Source: Methylomonas sp. ZR1 (GTDB lineage Bacteria > Pseudomonadota > Gammaproteobacteria > Methylococcales > Methylomonadaceae). Taken from it: DNA of 64,000 nt. This document shows, piece by piece, positions 9,531 to 17,927 of the stretch. Every line of letters begins with the position of its first letter. Within the stretch, counting starts at the first letter, position 1. The notes under the pieces are model-generated. The model searched no databases. It was not told where the DNA came from and worked only from the letters and a program-made list of their open reading frames with translations. The DNA is taken from the NCBI RefSeq assembly GCF_013141865.1, contig NZ_RCST01000001.1, forward strand, positions 4,774,001-4,838,000, given 5' to 3'. The translations under genes were made by a program, and so were the position numbers.

Positions 9531-9886
9531 GTTTAGCGGGCGAGGACCGGTTCCAGTTGCTACCTGAGCTGTTGTCGCTGTTTTGAGTGTCAGCATCAAA
9601 ACAATGGATGTGGCGGCGAATAAAATAAACTGTGTTATATGACTTATTTCTAGTGAGTCATTTGCCGTATAAATTGGTGGTTGTAGTGGCGTATTTGATG
9701 ATGTGTTGTATTAATTGATTGATAAAAAAGCACAATTGTAATTAGGGTTATAAATTGCTTATATCTACGAATGGCTGTTTTAAAGTGTGTGAAATCACCG
9801 GAAACCGTTGGTGTTTTAAATAGCGCTTTTGCCGACAATTAGTCCTTAGCAAGAACAAACCGCATACCTTCGCAATTTTTAAACCT
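9531..9886 (+). other. AT-rich leader upstream of the TonB receptor
   Basis: About 355 bp without a gene. It is clearly richer in A and T than its surroundings. It holds promoter-like hexamers (TTGATA at 9719, TATAAA at 9749) whose spacing of about 24 bp is too long for a standard sigma-70 promoter. It probably carries the regulatory region of the receptor, but no defined operator (for example a Fur box) was recognised. Confidence 0.35.
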
Positions 9887-12250
9887 ATGAAACACGCAAA
9901 AATCAAACTTAGCGCCAAGCCCTATTTAATGGGGGCGATGCTGCTTACTGTGTTGCCGGGAGTCTCGGCGACCGAAGATGGCAAGACAGACAACAAAACT
10001 GGTAGCAATCAAACCGCAATATTGCCGGAAATGACGGTTACTGCCGAAAGCGGAAAAGCCGCTACGCAAACAGCTACCGAAAAATACAAATTGCCTGCTG
10101 TGACCGAAAGCGTTACCCGCGAGAAGATGGAAGATACCATCAACGTAATGAACACCGAGGATGCCATAAAGTATTTGCCTAATATTCTGGTGCGCAAACG
10201 TTATATCGGCGACAAGGAAATGCCGGTGTCTATGCGTACCTCCGGGACCGGTTCCAGTGCGCGCAGCTTGATTTATGCGGACGGCATTTTGCTATCGTCG
10301 TTGCTGGGCAATAACAACGGCATGACCGGTTCGCCGCGCTGGAATATGGTCTCACCGTCAGAAATCGAGCGGGTTGATGTGATGTACGGACCGTTTTCCG
10401 CAGCCTACGGCGGTAACTCGATAGGCGGTGTCGTTGATATTACGACGCGGATGCCTGAGAAATTCGAGGCCGGCGGCGGCGTGCAGTCTACTTGGCAAGA
10501 ATACGATGTTTACGGCCATACCGATGTCTACGACTCCCAGCAGTACACGGCCAATCTGGGTAGCCGACACGGCGACTTTTCCTGGCGTTTCGATGTCAGT
10601 CATTTGGATGCGCACAGCCAGCCTATCAGTTATACATATCTTCCCACTAGTTCCGGCACGGGTGGCGTACCCGTTACCGGCGCCGTCGGCGATGTCGATA
10701 GAAGCGGCTCCCAAAGAATCTTTGCCATAGGCGAAGGCAATATCAGGCATACGGTGCAGGATAATTTTAAGTGGAAACTGGCTTACGACATTACGCCCAC
10801 GCTAAAAGCCTCCTACACATTGGGTTTGTGGCAAAACGACGAAAGCGGGGGCTTCAATAGCTACTTGCGCAGTGCCACTACCGGAGCGCCGGTTAATAGC
10901 GGCCTAATCAATATGAACGGTCGAAACTATAATCTGGGTTCGACGTTTGCCGAGAACGATTACCAGCAGATGCATTGGTCGCACGGTATGGCGCTAAAAT
11001 CGAACACCGGCGGTATTTTCGATTGGGAACTGACCGGCAGTGTGATCAATTATGGTCAGGATGAGCAACGCGCGCCCACGGTTGCGCCCAATCTCGCCGC
11101 AGCAGGCGGTGCGGGAACTCTTACCAGCCTAAACGACACCGGTTGGCATACTGTGGATGCTAAAGGTATATGGCGTCCGGATTCCGCATGGGGACCGCAT
11201 CATGTCAGCTTTGGGTTTCATCATGATCTTTACGAATTAAACAACCAACAATATGTAACCTCCAATTGGATCTACGGTGCACCAGTCCGCTTAAATACCA
11301 ATTCGCAAGGCAAGACCGAAACCAACGCGGTCTGGATTCAAGACGCATGGACATTTGATCCGGATTGGACGTTGACCTTGGGCGGACGTATGGAGAACTG
11401 GAACGCCTTCGATGGCACTAACACCGGTTCAAACGGCAGAACGATCAATCAGTCTAACCGTAGCGATTTAAGGTTTTCGCCAAAAGCCTCGCTGGCCTGG
11501 AAGCCGACTGATAGCTGGAAATTTACCAGCTCTATTGCTCAGGCTTACCGTTTCCCAACGGTGACGGAACTGTTCCAGGGTACCAATATCACCGTCAGCG
11601 GCACCTCAAATATTGTGAATCCCAATCCAACGCTAAAGCCTGAAGAGGCATTGTCTTCCGAGCTTTCCGCGCAATATTTTCTGAGCGAAGGTTCGTTGCG
11701 TTTGAGCTTATTCCACGAAAAAGTCTACGATGCCATCTACAGTCAAACGACTTTCAGTCCTGTCACTAACTCGACATTATCATATGCGCAGAACATCGAC
11801 CAGATCAGCACCTACGGTTGGGAGTTTTCCGGCGAGCACAGTAATGTCGTTATCGATGGCCTGGATTTGTCGGGTAACGTGACCTGGGCGAATTCGCGCA
11901 TCGATAAAAATGCGGCCCTGCCTGCGTCTGTCGGCAAGTATCAGCCCAGAGTGCCGGAGTGGCGCGCCAGTGCCACGGCTACATACCATGTGACGAAAGA
12001 CTTTACGTCTTCAATCAGTGGACGCTATAGCAGTCAACAATATGGGCAAATCGATAACAGCGATGTCAATCCGGATACTTATACCGGCACCGGTAGTGCG
12101 TTTTTCGTTGTGGATACCCGTGCCAAATATCAACTGACCAAGCAACTGACGCTTTCAGCGGGTATCGACAATATTACCAACGAAAAATATTGGCTGTTCC
12201 ACGTGTTTCCGCAGCGCACCTATATCGCGGAATTGAAATTTAACTATTAA
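9887..12250 (+). CDS. TonB-dependent outer-membrane receptor
   Basis: This 787-residue protein has a signal peptide (residues 1-28, cut near VSA/TE) and a TonB-box-like EMTVTA segment. A plug domain (about 60-185) carries IERVDVMYGPFSAAYGGNSIGGVVDI, typical of the family. The C-terminal 22-strand-type barrel ends in an aromatic residue (ELKFNY). These receptors import metal complexes, vitamin B12 or glycans using TonB/ExbBD energy. The substrate cannot be read from the sequence. The next gene, 136 bp downstream, encodes an Asp-box lipoprotein with a Cys-rich motif, which suggests a shared role, perhaps with a metal. Confidence 0.92.
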   Translation: MKHAKIKLSAKPYLMGAMLLTVLPGVSATEDGKTDNKTGSNQTAILPEMTVTAESGKAATQTATEKYKLPAVTESVTREKMEDTINVMNTEDAIKYLPNILVRKRYIGDKEMPVSMRTSGTGSSARSLIYADGILLSSLLGNNNGMTGSPRWNMVSPSEIERVDVMYGPFSAAYGGNSIGGVVDITTRMPEKFEAGGGVQSTWQEYDVYGHTDVYDSQQYTANLGSRHGDFSWRFDVSHLDAHSQPISYTYLPTSSGTGGVPVTGAVGDVDRSGSQRIFAIGEGNIRHTVQDNFKWKLAYDITPTLKASYTLGLWQNDESGGFNSYLRSATTGAPVNSGLINMNGRNYNLGSTFAENDYQQMHWSHGMALKSNTGGIFDWELTGSVINYGQDEQRAPTVAPNLAAAGGAGTLTSLNDTGWHTVDAKGIWRPDSAWGPHHVSFGFHHDLYELNNQQYVTSNWIYGAPVRLNTNSQGKTETNAVWIQDAWTFDPDWTLTLGGRMENWNAFDGTNTGSNGRTINQSNRSDLRFSPKASLAWKPTDSWKFTSSIAQAYRFPTVTELFQGTNITVSGTSNIVNPNPTLKPEEALSSELSAQYFLSEGSLRLSLFHEKVYDAIYSQTTFSPVTNSTLSYAQNIDQISTYGWEFSGEHSNVVIDGLDLSGNVTWANSRIDKNAALPASVGKYQPRVPEWRASATATYHVTKDFTSSISGRYSSQQYGQIDNSDVNPDTYTGTGSAFFVVDTRAKYQLTKQLTLSAGIDNITNEKYWLFHVFPQRTYIAELKFNY

Positions 12251-12269
12251 GCGGTTAATAAATGTATTC

Positions 12270-12304
12270 AACCAGGATAGGGCAGAGCTCATCTAATCCT
12301 GGTT
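12270..12304 (+). terminator. Hairpin between TonB receptor and Asp-box lipoprotein
   Basis: AACCAGGAT at 12270 pairs perfectly with ATCCTGGTT at 12296. A second small hairpin (GCGT/ACGC) and a T-rich stretch follow. It may terminate or attenuate transcription between the receptor and the downstream lipoprotein gene. Confidence 0.55.
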
Positions 12305-12386
12305 GTGCGTTAAATGACGCAGTTTAATTTTGCCCGGTCAAGCGGGTAAAAATGTTCGTAACTTTCCGGACACTTACTAAAAGACG

Positions 12387-13631
12387 ATGATGAAATTTCA
12401 ACTCCCTTTGGCAATGGTTGCCTCGTTGATTTTGACTGCATGTGCCAACGAGCCGATCACAAGTAAGCAAGGCGCTGAGGCGGCTAAGCTTGAACAGCGT
12501 ACCGACCAAAAAGCATTGTGCGCCGATCTGCAAGCAAGCCCGGCGATCGGATGTTCCGAGACGGTGACCGCGACTTTCGACAATAGCGGTGTGCTGTGGT
12601 TGGCTTGGGTGGTTCGCGATCATATCTATGTGCAATCGTCTACCGATAAAGGTCGGAGCTTTTCCGCACCGGTTGCGGTAAACGCCGAGCCGGAAGCTAT
12701 TGCTGCGCGCGGTGAATACCGGCCAAAAATCAAACTCGATGCGCAAGGCAATCTCTATCTGACTTGGACCCAGAATCTGGAAAAACGCCATACTGGCAAC
12801 ATTCGCTTCAGTCGCTCGACGGACGGCGGCAAGAGTTTTTCCAAGCCGGTGACGGTCAATGACAATCTGGACGTGATCGGTCACCGCTTCGATGCGTTGG
12901 CGGTGGGGAAGAATGGCGAGATTTTTGTGGCTTGGCTGGATGCGCGCGACAAGGAAAAAGCCAAGGCCGCTAAGCAAGAGTTTGCAGGTACTGCCGTGTA
13001 TTACGCCTGGTCGGACAATGGCGGCAAAAGCTTCTATCCCAACAAAACCGTGGCACCGCATAGCTGTGAATGCTGCCGTTTGGGTGTGGAAATAGATGCA
13101 GACAATTTGCCGGTGGTGCTGTGGCGGCATGTTTATGAAGGCAATATCCGCGATCATGCGCTGGTTAAATTTAAGGATTGGCACACCCCTGGAGCGGTGC
13201 AGCGCGTCAGCCAAGAAAACTGGAAAATCGATGCTTGTCCGCATCATGGCCCGGCCTTATCGATTGCCGACAATGGCGTTTACCATTCGGTATGGTTCAG
13301 CGGAGCCGCTGATAAACAAGGCTTGTTTTACGGTCACTCCCAGGATGGGGGCCTAAGTTATTCGCCGGCCTACCATTTCGGCAATCAAGGCGCCAAACAT
13401 CCCAACGTGTTTGCCAAGGGTGAGCAGGTAGTGGTGGTTTGGTCGGAATTCGACGGCAGCCATAATCTGTTGCAGTTGATTAAGTCTAATGATGGCGGAC
13501 TGAGTTGGTCGCAACCCGAAGTCGTCGGTAAAACGGCGGAAAGCGCGGACGATGCTTTTCTGTTGAGCGATGGTGAGAGTGTTTTTCTATCTTGGCAAAC
13601 CGCGCAGGGTTATCAATTCAAGCCGATTTAG
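12387..13631 (+). CDS. Sialidase-like Asp-box beta-propeller lipoprotein
   Basis: This 414-residue protein starts with a lipoprotein signal (MMKFQLPLAMVASLILTAC, lipobox LTAC). It carries at least five Asp-box motifs of the S/TxDxGxS(F/W/Y) type (STDKGRSFS, STDGGKSFS, SDNGGKSFY, SQDGGLSYS, SNDGGLSWS). This indicates a six-bladed BNR/sialidase-type propeller anchored to a membrane. The sialidase arginine triad was not identified, so enzymatic activity is doubtful. A CECC motif (about residues 228-231) and ACPHHG (about 284-289) could bind a metal; that is inference. It follows the TonB receptor in the same direction and may supply or sense its ligand. Confidence 0.75.
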   Translation: MMKFQLPLAMVASLILTACANEPITSKQGAEAAKLEQRTDQKALCADLQASPAIGCSETVTATFDNSGVLWLAWVVRDHIYVQSSTDKGRSFSAPVAVNAEPEAIAARGEYRPKIKLDAQGNLYLTWTQNLEKRHTGNIRFSRSTDGGKSFSKPVTVNDNLDVIGHRFDALAVGKNGEIFVAWLDARDKEKAKAAKQEFAGTAVYYAWSDNGGKSFYPNKTVAPHSCECCRLGVEIDADNLPVVLWRHVYEGNIRDHALVKFKDWHTPGAVQRVSQENWKIDACPHHGPALSIADNGVYHSVWFSGAADKQGLFYGHSQDGGLSYSPAYHFGNQGAKHPNVFAKGEQVVVVWSEFDGSHNLLQLIKSNDGGLSWSQPEVVGKTAESADDAFLLSDGESVFLSWQTAQGYQFKPI

Positions 13632-13647
13632 GTTTTAGTGATCCAAA

Positions 13648-13674
13648 GCCATCCCGCTAGTGGCGCGGGATGGC
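13648..13674. terminator. Bidirectional hairpin between convergent genes
   Basis: GCCATCCCGC at 13648 pairs perfectly over ten bases with GCGGGATGGC at 13665. It lies between the convergent Asp-box lipoprotein gene and purC and probably serves as terminator for both, although no long T-run follows. Confidence 0.55.
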
Positions 13675-13690
13675 GGCGTGGATGATAGTT

Positions 13691-14587
13691 TCAATTTCCA
13701 ATCAGTTTCAATTCGGCTTCCCGATATTTTTCCGCGCATTTTCTGCTAACTTCTTCCGGCAATTTCGGACCGGGCGCGGTCTTATTCCAATCCAAGGTTT
13801 CCAGGTAATCGCGTAGATATTGTTTGTCGAAGCTAGGCGGGCTGATGCCGACTTGATATTGCTCGACCGGCCAAAAGCGCGAGGAATCGGGGGTCAAGGC
13901 TTCGTCGATCAAGTACAGTGTGCCGTCTTCGTCCAGGCCAAATTCGAATTTGGTGTCGGCGATGATGATGCCGCGTTCGCGAGCGTAATCGGCGGCCGTG
14001 GTGTAGAGCCGCAAGCTGGCGTCGCGCACTTTGTCGGCCAGTTCCTCTCCCATTAACGCTACCGTATCGGCGAAGCTGATGTTTTCGTCATGGGTGCCCA
14101 TTTCGGCCTTGCTGGACGGCGTGTAAATCGGCTGCGGCAATTGTTGCGCCTGTTGCAAGCCGGCCGGCAATTCGATACCGCACACCGAGCCGCTGTTTTG
14201 ATAATCCTTCCAACCCGAGCCTATCAAATAGCCGCGCACGATAGCTTCCACCGGCAGCGGTTTCAGGCGTTTGACGATGATGGCCCGGCCTTCCACTTGC
14301 GCCCTTAAATCGGAATCGGGAATTACATCAGCCAGCGTCAAGTCATCACTTAAATGATTGGGAATAATATCGCGCATTTTTTCGAACCAAAAATTACTCA
14401 CCCGGGTCAACACGCGGCCTTTACCGGGAATCGGATCGGGCATGATCACATCGAACGCCGACATCCGGTCGGAAGTGACGATCAATAGATGTTTGTCGTC
14501 GATCTCGTACATGTCGCGGACTTTGCCGCGGCCGAGCAATTTCAAATGCGGCAGGGAAGATTCGTAAAGTGCGGCGGGGGCATTCAT
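13691..14587 (-). CDS. purC: SAICAR synthetase (PurC)
   Basis: This 298-residue protein has the [12 protein letters not shown] nucleotide-binding start, the [19 protein letters not shown] segment and the [20 protein letters not shown] motif of SAICAR synthetases. It joins aspartate to CAIR with ATP in de novo purine synthesis, in the cytoplasm. The length matches the longer bacterial/yeast-type PurC (about 300 residues) rather than the 237-residue E. coli form. It stands alone and is divergent from djlA. Confidence 0.96.
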   Translation of the reverse strand: MNAPAALYESSLPHLKLLGRGKVRDMYEIDDKHLLIVTSDRMSAFDVIMPDPIPGKGRVLTRVSNFWFEKMRDIIPNHLSDDLTLADVIPDSDLRAQVEGRAIIVKRLKPLPVEAIVRGYLIGSGWKDYQNSGSVCGIELPAGLQQAQQLPQPIYTPSSKAEMGTHDENISFADTVALMGEELADKVRDASLRLYTTAADYARERGIIIADTKFEFGLDEDGTLYLIDEALTPDSSRFWPVEQYQVGISPPSFDKQYLRDYLETLDWNKTAPGPKLPEEVSRKCAEKYREAELKLIGN

Positions 14588-14656
14588 AATACGTGTGTGG
14601 AGTCAGTGAAAAGTGGCTGCAATTTTATCATTAAACCTGTTGAGGGTAGGAAACGC

Positions 14657-15460
14657 ATGAGTTGGCTGGGCAAGTTGGTAGGTGGGGCGTTTGGATTTAT
14701 GTTGGGTGGGCCGTTGGGGGCGATTTTCGGTGCGTCGGTAGGGCATCAGTTCGATGCCGGACTGGACGGGATGGCCGGCGAGTCATTTAATCCCGGCGAT
14801 CAGCAGCGCGTGCAAATGGCGTTTTTCACCGCCACTTTCGCGGTGATGGGCCATGTCGCCAAGGCGGATGGCCGGGTTTCCAATGAGGAAATCGGGCTGG
14901 CTAAACGGGTGATGGACAATATGGAACTCAGTGCCGAGCTGCGCGAAGCCGCTATTCAACTGTTTCAGCAGGGCAAGCAGGTCGATTTTCCGTTGACGGA
15001 AGTGCTGCGGCAATTTCGGGTGGAATGTCATCGCCGGACTAATCTAGTGCGCATGTTCGTGGAAATCCAGATTCAAGCGGCGTTTGCCGACGGTGTTTAC
15101 GATGCCAAGGAAGAAAAGCTGTTACTGGATATTTGCGCGCAACTGGGTGTATCGCGTTTCGAATATCAGATCATCAAGGGGCAAGTACAGGCGCAACATC
15201 GTTTTCAGCAGTCCGGTGAACAGTTTCATACGGCTAAAGCAGGTTTGTCGAAATTGGAAGATGCGTACGCCGTGTTGGGCATAGCCTCAACGGCCGACGA
15301 TGCGGAGGTGAAAAAAGCCTATCGGCGCCTGATGAGTCAGCACCATCCGGACAAATTGGTGGCCAAGGGGTTACCCGAGGAAATGATGCAGATGGCCAAG
15401 CAAAAGACTCAGCAAATCAGGAAAGCTTACGAAACGATACGGGAAACAAGAGGTTTTTAA
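14657..15460 (+). CDS. djlA: DjlA-like membrane co-chaperone (TerB + J domain)
   Basis: This 267-residue protein begins with a glycine-zipper membrane segment (about residues 7-30, GGAFGFMLGGPLGAIFGASV). A TerB-like helical domain follows (about 55-170, with KADGRVSNEEI and FADGVYDAKEE metal-site-like motifs). The C-terminal J domain (about 200-267) has the HPD signature (QHHPDKL). DjlA is an inner-membrane DnaK co-chaperone linked to envelope stress signalling. The ATG at 14657 is chosen because of the GAGGGTAGG sequence just upstream and the DjlA-like MSWLGKLVGG start; a longer reading frame upstream overlaps purC on the other strand. Confidence 0.88.
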   Translation: MSWLGKLVGGAFGFMLGGPLGAIFGASVGHQFDAGLDGMAGESFNPGDQQRVQMAFFTATFAVMGHVAKADGRVSNEEIGLAKRVMDNMELSAELREAAIQLFQQGKQVDFPLTEVLRQFRVECHRRTNLVRMFVEIQIQAAFADGVYDAKEEKLLLDICAQLGVSRFEYQIIKGQVQAQHRFQQSGEQFHTAKAGLSKLEDAYAVLGIASTADDAEVKKAYRRLMSQHHPDKLVAKGLPEEMMQMAKQKTQQIRKAYETIRETRGF

Positions 15461-15464
15461 AAAG

Positions 15465-15496
15465 AGCCCGCCTGCCACGGAGGCGGCTGACGGGCT
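15465..15496. terminator. GC-rich hairpin after djlA
   Basis: AGCCCG at 15465 pairs with CGGGCT at 15491, with further complementarity inside (CCGCC/GGCGG). It directly follows the djlA stop and precedes the end of the leftward small gene. It is probably a terminator, though no T-run is seen. Confidence 0.5.
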
Positions 15497-15544
15497 TGAA
15501 ATAAACAGATTAACTGCTTAACAACGAGGGAGGTACAACAAAAC

Positions 15545-15706
15545 TTAAGCGCGAAACGAGTCGCTAAAATCCAGATTGCTAGCGATGGTTGCAGCGCCGA
15601 ATAGCATGGTGGAGATGATGAACTCGCCAGACATGAAGCCAAACACGCCGGTGGTGAAAAACAGGCCGGTGAGTACGTCTTTATACAGATTGTTCGATTT
15701 GTTCAT
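15545..15706 (-). CDS. Small membrane protein, 53 residues, unknown
   Basis: The protein begins MNKSNNLYKDVLTGLFF and has two hydrophobic stretches (about residues 10-27 and 29-44), so it is probably a small inner-membrane protein. No family was recognised. The start at 15706 is supported by an AGGAGC sequence six bases upstream and by a promoter-like pair further up. A longer frame adds eleven residues but lacks a ribosome binding site. It is a stand-alone gene facing djlA. Confidence 0.6.
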   Translation of the reverse strand: MNKSNNLYKDVLTGLFFTTGVFGFMSGEFIISTMLFGAATIASNLDFSDSFRA

Positions 15707-15752
15707 TTTTGCTCCTAGACTGAATACAGTCGATACCAATGAAGACGACTTT

Positions 15753-15780
15753 AATATAAGCTTTATTTTTTTATTTACAA
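15753..15780 (-). promoter_or_regulatory. Sigma-70-type promoter for the small membrane protein
   Basis: On the minus strand TTGTAA (15775-15780) and TATATT (15753-15758) are 16 bp apart in an AT-rich region. The -10 box lies about 47 bp before the start codon at 15706. Confidence 0.5.
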
Positions 15781-15800
15781 TACCGGCGATAGTGGATTGC

Positions 15801-15821
15801 TTGTTTCTTTTTTAGAAACAA
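15801..15821. repeat. Perfect 8-bp inverted repeat with T5 loop
   Basis: TTGTTTCT (15801-15808) and AGAAACAA (15814-15821) form a perfect palindrome with five Ts between. It lies between the end of the YigZ-type gene and the promoter of the small membrane protein gene. It could be an operator for the latter or part of a terminator for the former. Confidence 0.45.
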
Positions 15822-15863
15822 TATTGAAATAAAGTTGTCATCTAGGCTTGCTATAAGCTGTTT

Positions 15864-16424
15864 TTAATCCAGGAATACGCTAAGCGCGGACAGATTGCGC
15901 TTGGGGAGTTTGACGGTCAGTCTTACCGAATCGGAAAAATCCTGACCGATAATGCTGCCGTCCAGTTTTTTTAACTGGTATTCCAGCGCTTGTAGTCGGT
16001 GGTAATCCAGATTCAATGTCAGCTCGGCGAATTCAATGTATTCGACAATGTCGGCAGCTTCTATGACTTGCTTGGCGACATTGCCGTAGGCGCGGGTCAA
16101 GCCGCCCGCGCCCAGCTTCACCCCACCAAAATAGCGAATCACCGCCACCACCAGATTGATTAATTGCTTGCCTTCCAGATGCTGAAAGATCGGCTTGCCG
16201 GCGGTGCCGCTGGGTTCGCCGGCATCGTGAAAACGGCAAATCAGACCGTCCGGCGACTGGATACGGTAGGCGTAAACGATATGGCTGGCGTCGGGGAAGC
16301 GTTGATGCAAATCCTTTAATAACAACAAAGCTTCGCGCTCGGTCTGGCAGGGGCTGATGATACCGATGAAGCGGGATTTCTTGATGATTTCCTCGACTTC
16401 ACAAGTCTTGACGACGATTTGCAC
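15864..16424 (-). CDS. YigZ/IMPACT family protein
   Basis: This 186-residue protein has the UPF0029 N-terminal domain with KKSRFIGIISPC, DASHIVYAYR and the conserved DAGEPSGTAGKPI and VIRYFGGVKLGAGGL motifs. A ferredoxin-like DUF1949 domain follows at the C-terminus. Bacterial members (E. coli YigZ) are poorly characterised and are thought to act on translation or nucleotides. The start codon is GTG. It begins two bases before the end of the upstream ABC ATPase gene's stop region, so it is probably cotranscribed with the ABC genes. Confidence 0.85.
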   Translation of the reverse strand: MQIVVKTCEVEEIIKKSRFIGIISPCQTEREALLLLKDLHQRFPDASHIVYAYRIQSPDGLICRFHDAGEPSGTAGKPIFQHLEGKQLINLVVAVIRYFGGVKLGAGGLTRAYGNVAKQVIEAADIVEYIEFAELTLNLDYHRLQALEYQLKKLDGSIIGQDFSDSVRLTVKLPKRNLSALSVFLD

Positions 16425-16425
16425 C

Positions 16426-17169
16426 TTACAAAAGTCCGTTGATAGCCGGGTGCCGGTTCAGCAAGTGCTCGCGAAACGCTTCGATTTGCGCTTCGTCGTT
16501 ACGCCGTTCGCGCGGAATGTCCACTGAAATATCGCTGACAATCCGCATTGGTGGCGGTGACAGAAAAATCAGGCGGTCTGCCAGCGCAATCGCCTCGCGC
16601 AGGTCGTGGCTGACGAATAGTACCGTATGCGGCCGTTGTTGCCACAGTGAATACAACAGATTTCTCACCTGCCGGGCGCTGGGCGCGTCCAGCGAGACGA
16701 AGGGTTCGTCCATTAGCAGAATGTCCGGATTGATGGCGAAGGCACGGATGATGGCTACCCGCCGCTGCATGCCCAGCGACAAGCGCTCCGGATAAACCTG
16801 CTGCACGTCGCTCAGTTGCATGTCTGCCAATAACGAGTCGATCAAGGCGGCGGGCGGCGTTTGCTCGAATACCACTTCGATATTTTGCCGGACGGTATAC
16901 CAGGGCAGTAATCTGGGATTCTGAAACACATAACCGATCCTGGCGGTTGTGGCTTGGCGGCCTATTTGAATTTGGCCCTGATAGTGGCTATCCAGGCCGG
17001 CAATCATATTCAACAAAGTGGTTTTACCGCAGCCGGATGGGCCGAGTAGACAGACGAATTCGTTACGGCCTACGCCGAGTTGTAAATCGGCAATCGCTTG
17101 GTGTTGGCGGTCTTCGGCATGCCCAGAGCGATAAGTTTTATCCTGGATGCTGATGGTAATATCGTTCAT
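16426..17169 (-). CDS. ABC transporter ATP-binding protein (SsuB/TauB type)
   Basis: This 247-residue protein has Walker A (GPSGCGKTT), a Q-loop (YVFQNPRLLPW), a signature-like LSLGMQRRVAI and Walker B (ILLMDEPFVSLD). It belongs to the nitrate/sulfonate/taurine importer ATPases. The start at 17169 overlaps the permease stop (ATGA), which is preferred over a longer in-frame start at 17217. It powers the importer with the next two genes. The signature carries LSLGM in place of LSGGQ, a noticeable deviation. Confidence 0.88.
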   Translation of the reverse strand: MNDITISIQDKTYRSGHAEDRQHQAIADLQLGVGRNEFVCLLGPSGCGKTTLLNMIAGLDSHYQGQIQIGRQATTARIGYVFQNPRLLPWYTVRQNIEVVFEQTPPAALIDSLLADMQLSDVQQVYPERLSLGMQRRVAIIRAFAINPDILLMDEPFVSLDAPSARQVRNLLYSLWQQRPHTVLFVSHDLREAIALADRLIFLSPPPMRIVSDISVDIPRERRNDEAQIEAFREHLLNRHPAINGLL

Positions 17170-17927
17170 CGCCGCCACCGTAAAGCCTTGCGGTCCAGCG
17201 GTCGCAGCAACAGCCATTCGATCAGTTGGATGACTGCAACGAAGGCAAAGGTATAAGCCAGCAGGCTGGCGACATCGAACAATTGAAAAAACAGATGCAA
17301 CTGATAGCCCATGCCGTTGCTGCGGCCGAGCAACTCCACGACCAAAATGATTTTCCAGATCAGCGCCAGACCGGAGCGCGTGGCCGCCATCACGAACGGA
17401 TGCAATTGCGGCCAGATCACATGCGCCAAGGTTTTTCTGCGGTCGAAACGGTAGCTTGCAGCCATTTCCAATAAATCCTTGTCCAGTGCCCGCGTGCCTT
17501 CACGGATGGTGACAATCACATTCGGCAGTTTATTGATGACCACGGCCAGAATCGCCGCCGATTCGGCCAATCCGAACCAGACGTAGCAAAGGATGATGGT
17601 GACCAGCGCAGGAATGTTCAGGAAGATTACCAACCAGTGATCGAAGAACGCATCCAGGGTTTTGTTGTTACCCAGCGTCACCCCTATCGCGCAGCCCAAT
17701 ACCATCGCAATCGAGAAGCTGACCAGCAGCCGCAGTAGCGTAAGCCCTAAATGGTAGGGTAGTTCGCCGGATTGAGTTGCTTGCCAAAATACCTGGGCGA
17801 CCTGGAGCGGATAGGGTAATGTTGGACTGTGGACCAAGCCAGCCGCCAGCTGCCAGATGCCTAGCAGCGCTAACAGCGATAGCAGTGTGACGGCAGACTG
17901 GTTAAGTTTAAAAGTGCCCGTCAACAT
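17166..17927 (-). CDS. ABC transporter permease (SsuC/TauC type)
   Basis: This 253-residue protein has about six membrane helices and an EAA-like loop typical of the BPD_transp_1 family (MAASYRFDRRKTLAHVIWPQ). It forms the inner-membrane channel of a sulfonate/nitrate/taurine-type importer. It overlaps the genes on both sides by a few bases, consistent with a single operon of substrate-binding protein, permease and ATPase. Confidence 0.88.
   Translation of the reverse strand: MLTGTFKLNQSAVTLLSLLALLGIWQLAAGLVHSPTLPYPLQVAQVFWQATQSGELPYHLGLTLLRLLVSFSIAMVLGCAIGVTLGNNKTLDAFFDHWLVIFLNIPALVTIILCYVWFGLAESAAILAVVINKLPNVIVTIREGTRALDKDLLEMAASYRFDRRKTLAHVIWPQLHPFVMAATRSGLALIWKIILVVELLGRSNGMGYQLHLFFQLFDVASLLAYTFAFVAVIQLIEWLLLRPLDRKALRWRR

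Noticed and set aside
12324..13247. A 307-codon leftward frame opposite the Asp-box lipoprotein gene
   Set aside because: The plus-strand frame has a signal peptide, lipobox and five Asp boxes; the antisense frame has none of these.
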